Shown: one piece after another, positions 61,387 to 64,000 of the stretch
Position numbering within the stretch: the stretch's first letter is position 1
Layout of the letters: each line of letters begins with the position of its first letter
Assembly (NCBI RefSeq): GCF_001513675.1
Contig: NZ_CP013859.1
Span: 1,081-65,080, forward strand
DNA: 64,000 nucleotides
Reading direction: 5' to 3'
Origin: Microbacterium sp. XT11
Lineage (GTDB): Bacteria; Actinomycetota; Actinomycetes; Actinomycetales; Microbacteriaceae
Position numbers and translations under genes: made by a program
Notes under the pieces: model-generated
What the model was told of the DNA's origin: nothing
Databases searched by the model: none
Seen by the model: the letters and a program-made list of their open reading frames with translations, nothing else

Positions 61387-62571
61387 TCACCTCCTTCCCA
61401 TCGCTGTCGCCGGTCGGCGTGCATCGTCGACCGCCCGAGCGCCCCACCTCGAGTCGCGGAGCACATCCCGGAAGTCCTGTTCTCTGAGGCCGTGAAGCAT
61501 GGGCCGGTGATTCCCCCACGACTTCTCGATCGCGACGGAGATGCGGTCGAGCTCAGCCTCGGCGGGTCGAGGCGGACACGGCACCTGCCAGCGATCTATG
61601 AGAGCGGAGATGCCGGACGCAGGGTCGGACGGCAGAGCTGCCGCCTCGGCGACACCTGCCCAGAACCCCGCGAGGCTCTGTCGATCTCCCCACCGACGCT
61701 CTCCTGCGCAGATACGGCGCCAGACAGCGGCGACGACAGCGGCCGTGGCGATCATCTTGCGGATGCCGAGCCGGAAGGCCACTTCGTTGGCCACATACCA
61801 GTGGCGCGCGCTGTAGGGATCCACAGCCCGCAGGGCGGCGCAGCGCTGCGTGGCGGCGCTCAGACGTGCGAGGCGCAGCCGCCCGGCAGCCGACTTCGCG
61901 TCGCGGTCGGCCGTCTCCAGCAGCGCGCGCCCGAGCGCCAGGGCATCTCGCACGGCTCTGGCGCTCCGCTTCGGGCTTGTCGATGCACCGGCCAGACGCA
62001 GCAACGCCTCCATCGCACCTTCCTTGACGGCGCCCGGTGTGAGAGTGGCGAGGTTGCGAGGATCGATGATGGCATGGCGCGGTCTCAGCGCGCGACCGAT
62101 GATGAGCCGGTAGCCGCTCTCGTTCTTGAGGACCCCGACGCTGTTCGTCTCTGAGGACGTGCCGAGAGTGGTCGGCACGGCGATGACGTCGACGGGCGGT
62201 GGAGCGTCCGGCAAGAGCGTCAAGGCAGAGGCCGATGCGTGCCCGATGGCGTACTCGAACACGTGACCTGAACCGAGAGCCAGCGCCGCAATCTTGCTCG
62301 CATCGAGAACCGTGCCCCCGCCGACCGCCACGACCACGTCGGGCCGCCGACGTACCATCTCCCGCGCGATGGCCAGGACAGCGGTCGCATCCATGGAGCG
62401 AGCGTCGACCGCCATAGTCCTCTCCGGGTCTGCCGCGGGGATGGAAGGAGAGATCGCCGAATCCACGATCACGAGAGCCTTTCGCCCCTCAATGAGGTGC
62501 GCAATCGTGTGGCCCGCTACCCCTCGCCCGTGCCAGAGCGTCGGCGTGACCCGTGTTGCGGCAGACGTCAT
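61387..62571 (-). CDS. mpaC: Daptide-type Fe-ADH-fold dehydrogenase (oxidative decarboxylase candidate)
   Basis: The 394-residue protein has the iron-containing alcohol dehydrogenase fold: nucleotide-binding GGGTVLDASK at 84-93, PTTLGTSSETN at 133-143 and AIIDPRNLATLTPG. The canonical metal site is altered. Where the family has a GMDALTHA stretch, this one has GAMEALLRLAG at 185-195, so the Asp is Glu and the His is Arg. The later PHG-type His is replaced by IRKMIA. In daptides this enzyme converts the C-terminal Thr to an aminoketone, with the RiPP recognition protein. The stop codon overlaps the ribosome-binding site of precursor 1. Confidence 0.85.
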   Translation of the reverse strand: MTSAATRVTPTLWHGRGVAGHTIAHLIEGRKALVIVDSAISPSIPAADPERTMAVDARSMDATAVLAIAREMVRRRPDVVVAVGGGTVLDASKIAALALGSGHVFEYAIGHASASALTLLPDAPPPVDVIAVPTTLGTSSETNSVGVLKNESGYRLIIGRALRPRHAIIDPRNLATLTPGAVKEGAMEALLRLAGASTSPKRSARAVRDALALGRALLETADRDAKSAAGRLRLARLSAATQRCAALRAVDPYSARHWYVANEVAFRLGIRKMIATAAVVAAVWRRICAGERRWGDRQSLAGFWAGVAEAAALPSDPASGISALIDRWQVPCPPRPAEAELDRISVAIEKSWGNHRPMLHGLREQDFRDVLRDSRWGARAVDDARRPATAMGRR

Positions 62572-63830
62572 GCTGCTGCTTCCTGGAACGCCTGCGCGAC
62601 ACCGGCGCGCACCGCCGCATCGGTCTCACGAAGCTCATCGGCGCTGAATCCAAATGGTGGAATCAGTTCGATCGAGCTGGGACCGGGCTGGACGAGCACT
62701 CCGTTGTCGGCGATGGCGAAGACGACACGAAGGACCTCGGCTGTGGAGAGAGAAGTGGCATCGTCGTTCCGGAGCTCCATTCCGAGGAAGCATCCCCGTC
62801 CGGTGATATCGGCCACCACGCCATCCGCTTTCCACTGCGTCGCCATCTGCAGCAGGTCGTTCGCGAGGGCCCGGGTGGTCGACTCCACTGCTATGCGATG
62901 CAGTTCGTCGATCATCGCGAGTATGGCCGCCGCACACGCCGGCGTTCCTGCTTGGGTCTCTCCGTGGACGAAGGTCCATCCTGCGCGAGCGAACTGGGAG
63001 GCGATACGAGGGCCGACGAGCAGCGCGGCAGCAGCTGTTGCTCCGTTCGTCAGCGCCTTGGACAGGATGAGGATGTCGGGCGCGGCCTCCCACCTGTCCG
63101 TGGCCAGCATCGTTCCCGTGCGACCGAACCCCGTCGCGACTTCATCGGCGACGAGCAGAAACCCGTATTGCTCGCGTAGGACGAGGAGTCGACGGACGAA
63201 TTCATCGGACAACGGGTATGCACCGCTCCCCAAGACGGGCTCCACGACGACCGATGCGACTCTGGCACCTTCGCGCTCCAACAGCGATTCGAGTTCGTGC
63301 CCCTCGTCGCTGAACGACACGTGCCGTACCCATCGCCGGTCGACGGAGTACACGGATTGCAGCAGGTCGTCTCCGCTCAGTGCCTGGCTGCCATACATCG
63401 TGCCGTGGTAGCTCCCCTTCAGCCCCACCACGAGCGCACGGGAGCGGTTGCCACTCTGCGACCAGTACTGCCTGGCGAGTTTCATCGCCGCGTCGTTTGC
63501 GGCGCCGCCCGATGTCGAGAAGATGACGCGGCTGTATCTCGCCGGATTCGCGAGCTCGATGAGAGCTTCAGCTGCTTCCTCCGCGAACCGGTGCGGGGCT
63601 CGGAACAATGACAGATACGACGCGTCTCGCGTTGCCTTGGCGACAGCCTCGGCGATCGCCGGGTTGCCGAAGCCGAGCGGAACGTTCCAGAGGCCGCTCG
63701 TCACGCAGAGGCGGCTGGATCCGTCCGCGAACTCGATGCGATGTCCCGCGGCGGCGACAGCGACGCGGTCCGGCGAGAAGATCGCATCTGCGGGAGCCAT
63801 CGACGTCCACAGCGGGTGCGACGCGGTCAC
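62568..63830 (-). CDS. mpaD: Daptide-type class III aminotransferase
   Basis: The 420-residue PLP enzyme has SGGAANDAAMKLAR (phosphate cup), LKGSYHGTMYG, VVVEPVLGSGAYPL, the pyridine-binding Asp229 in LVADEVATGFGRTG and the Schiff-base Lys258 in LSKALTNG. It should aminate the ketone left by decarboxylation of the terminal Thr. The GTG at 63830 overlaps the stop of the upstream gene, and its own stop overlaps the dehydrogenase start. Confidence 0.88.
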   Translation of the reverse strand: MTASHPLWTSMAPADAIFSPDRVAVAAAGHRIEFADGSSRLCVTSGLWNVPLGFGNPAIAEAVAKATRDASYLSLFRAPHRFAEEAAEALIELANPARYSRVIFSTSGGAANDAAMKLARQYWSQSGNRSRALVVGLKGSYHGTMYGSQALSGDDLLQSVYSVDRRWVRHVSFSDEGHELESLLEREGARVASVVVEPVLGSGAYPLSDEFVRRLLVLREQYGFLLVADEVATGFGRTGTMLATDRWEAAPDILILSKALTNGATAAAALLVGPRIASQFARAGWTFVHGETQAGTPACAAAILAMIDELHRIAVESTTRALANDLLQMATQWKADGVVADITGRGCFLGMELRNDDATSLSTAEVLRVVFAIADNGVLVQPGPSSIELIPPFGFSADELRETDAAVRAGVAQAFQEAAA

Positions 63831-64000
63831 CGGGAGACTTCTTCCGCCCGGAGGCCGTCGACGGGTTCGCCGAAGTGGACGCCGAGTGCCTCGACCGCTT
63901 CACGGCAGAGTTCCCGCGCGTGACGGACAGGCGTCGCACTCTCGCGCGCCACCCGTTCAGCCGCGAGGCTGAGGGTGCTCGACGTTTGCGTCGCCGCGAC
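63827..64000 (-). CDS. Partial gene, probably the daptide RiPP recognition protein
   Basis: The last 57 codons of a gene entering from the right edge end in a TGA at 63827, overlapping the aminotransferase GTG (GTGA). The visible part is helical (LAAERVARESATPVRHAREL, then FGEPVDGLRAEEVSR). By order it is likely the MpaB-type leader-binding partner, but no motif proves this. Confidence 0.5.
   Translation of the reverse strand, partial: VAATQTSSTLSLAAERVARESATPVRHARELCREAVEALGVHFGEPVDGLRAEEVSR

Overview
The window is a piece of a high-GC actinobacterial chromosome, most likely a Microbacterium or close relative. This is inferred from very high G+C, many four-base GTGA/ATGA gene overlaps, leaderless-looking promoters and gene neighbourhoods (topA-tmk-holB; pta-ackA; dnaX-recR; a Tad/TadE-like locus next to topA). 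No 16S rRNA is present, so the genus is an inference.

Positions 1 to about 12,900 are the right-hand part of a small siphovirus-type prophage, transcribed leftward. The order from the right is: divergent HTH regulators; small early genes; a DNA adenine methyltransferase; an SF3/P4-type helicase; HNH endonuclease; large terminase; portal; fused prohead protease-major capsid protein; head-tail connector; tail terminator; tail tube; a short tape measure; minor tail genes. The prophage abuts the 3' end of a tRNA-Thr gene, and the repressor reading frame runs into that tRNA. This layout suggests that repressor activity depends on integration.

Positions 13,000 to 56,100 are host backbone. They hold an exported alpha/beta hydrolase, holB, tmk and topA; a compact Tad/TadE-like locus; acs; ridA and a DUF4177 gene; a PASTA-containing penicillin-binding protein with a metallophosphoesterase; tRNA-Pro; VanZ-like and phosphomannomutase-like genes; lldD with its GntR regulator and paired operators; tdk, mqo, asd and lysC (with an internal beta-subunit start); an EamA transporter, recR and dnaX; a GH65 phosphorylase with a beta-phosphoglucomutase-like phosphatase; pta-ackA; a lytic-transglycosylase-like gene; a rhomboid protease; the SRP RNA; a MoxR-DUF58-transglutaminase operon; and trhO.

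Positions 56,195 to 64,000 hold the most notable system, a RiPP gene cluster of the daptide type read leftward. It has the end of an upstream gene at the window edge (probably the RiPP recognition protein), a class III aminotransferase, an Fe-ADH-fold dehydrogenase with a degenerate metal site, three tiny precursor peptide genes, a SAM methyltransferase, an M50 intramembrane metalloprotease and a three-gene ABC exporter. The three precursors share a leader motif (x-F-x-E-L-x-x-M-[DE]-A), have hydrophobic helical cores and all end in threonine. Established knowledge of daptides (recalled, not looked up) is that the C-terminal Thr is oxidatively decarboxylated, transaminated and N-methylated to a dimethylated diamine end, which matches the three enzymes seen here.
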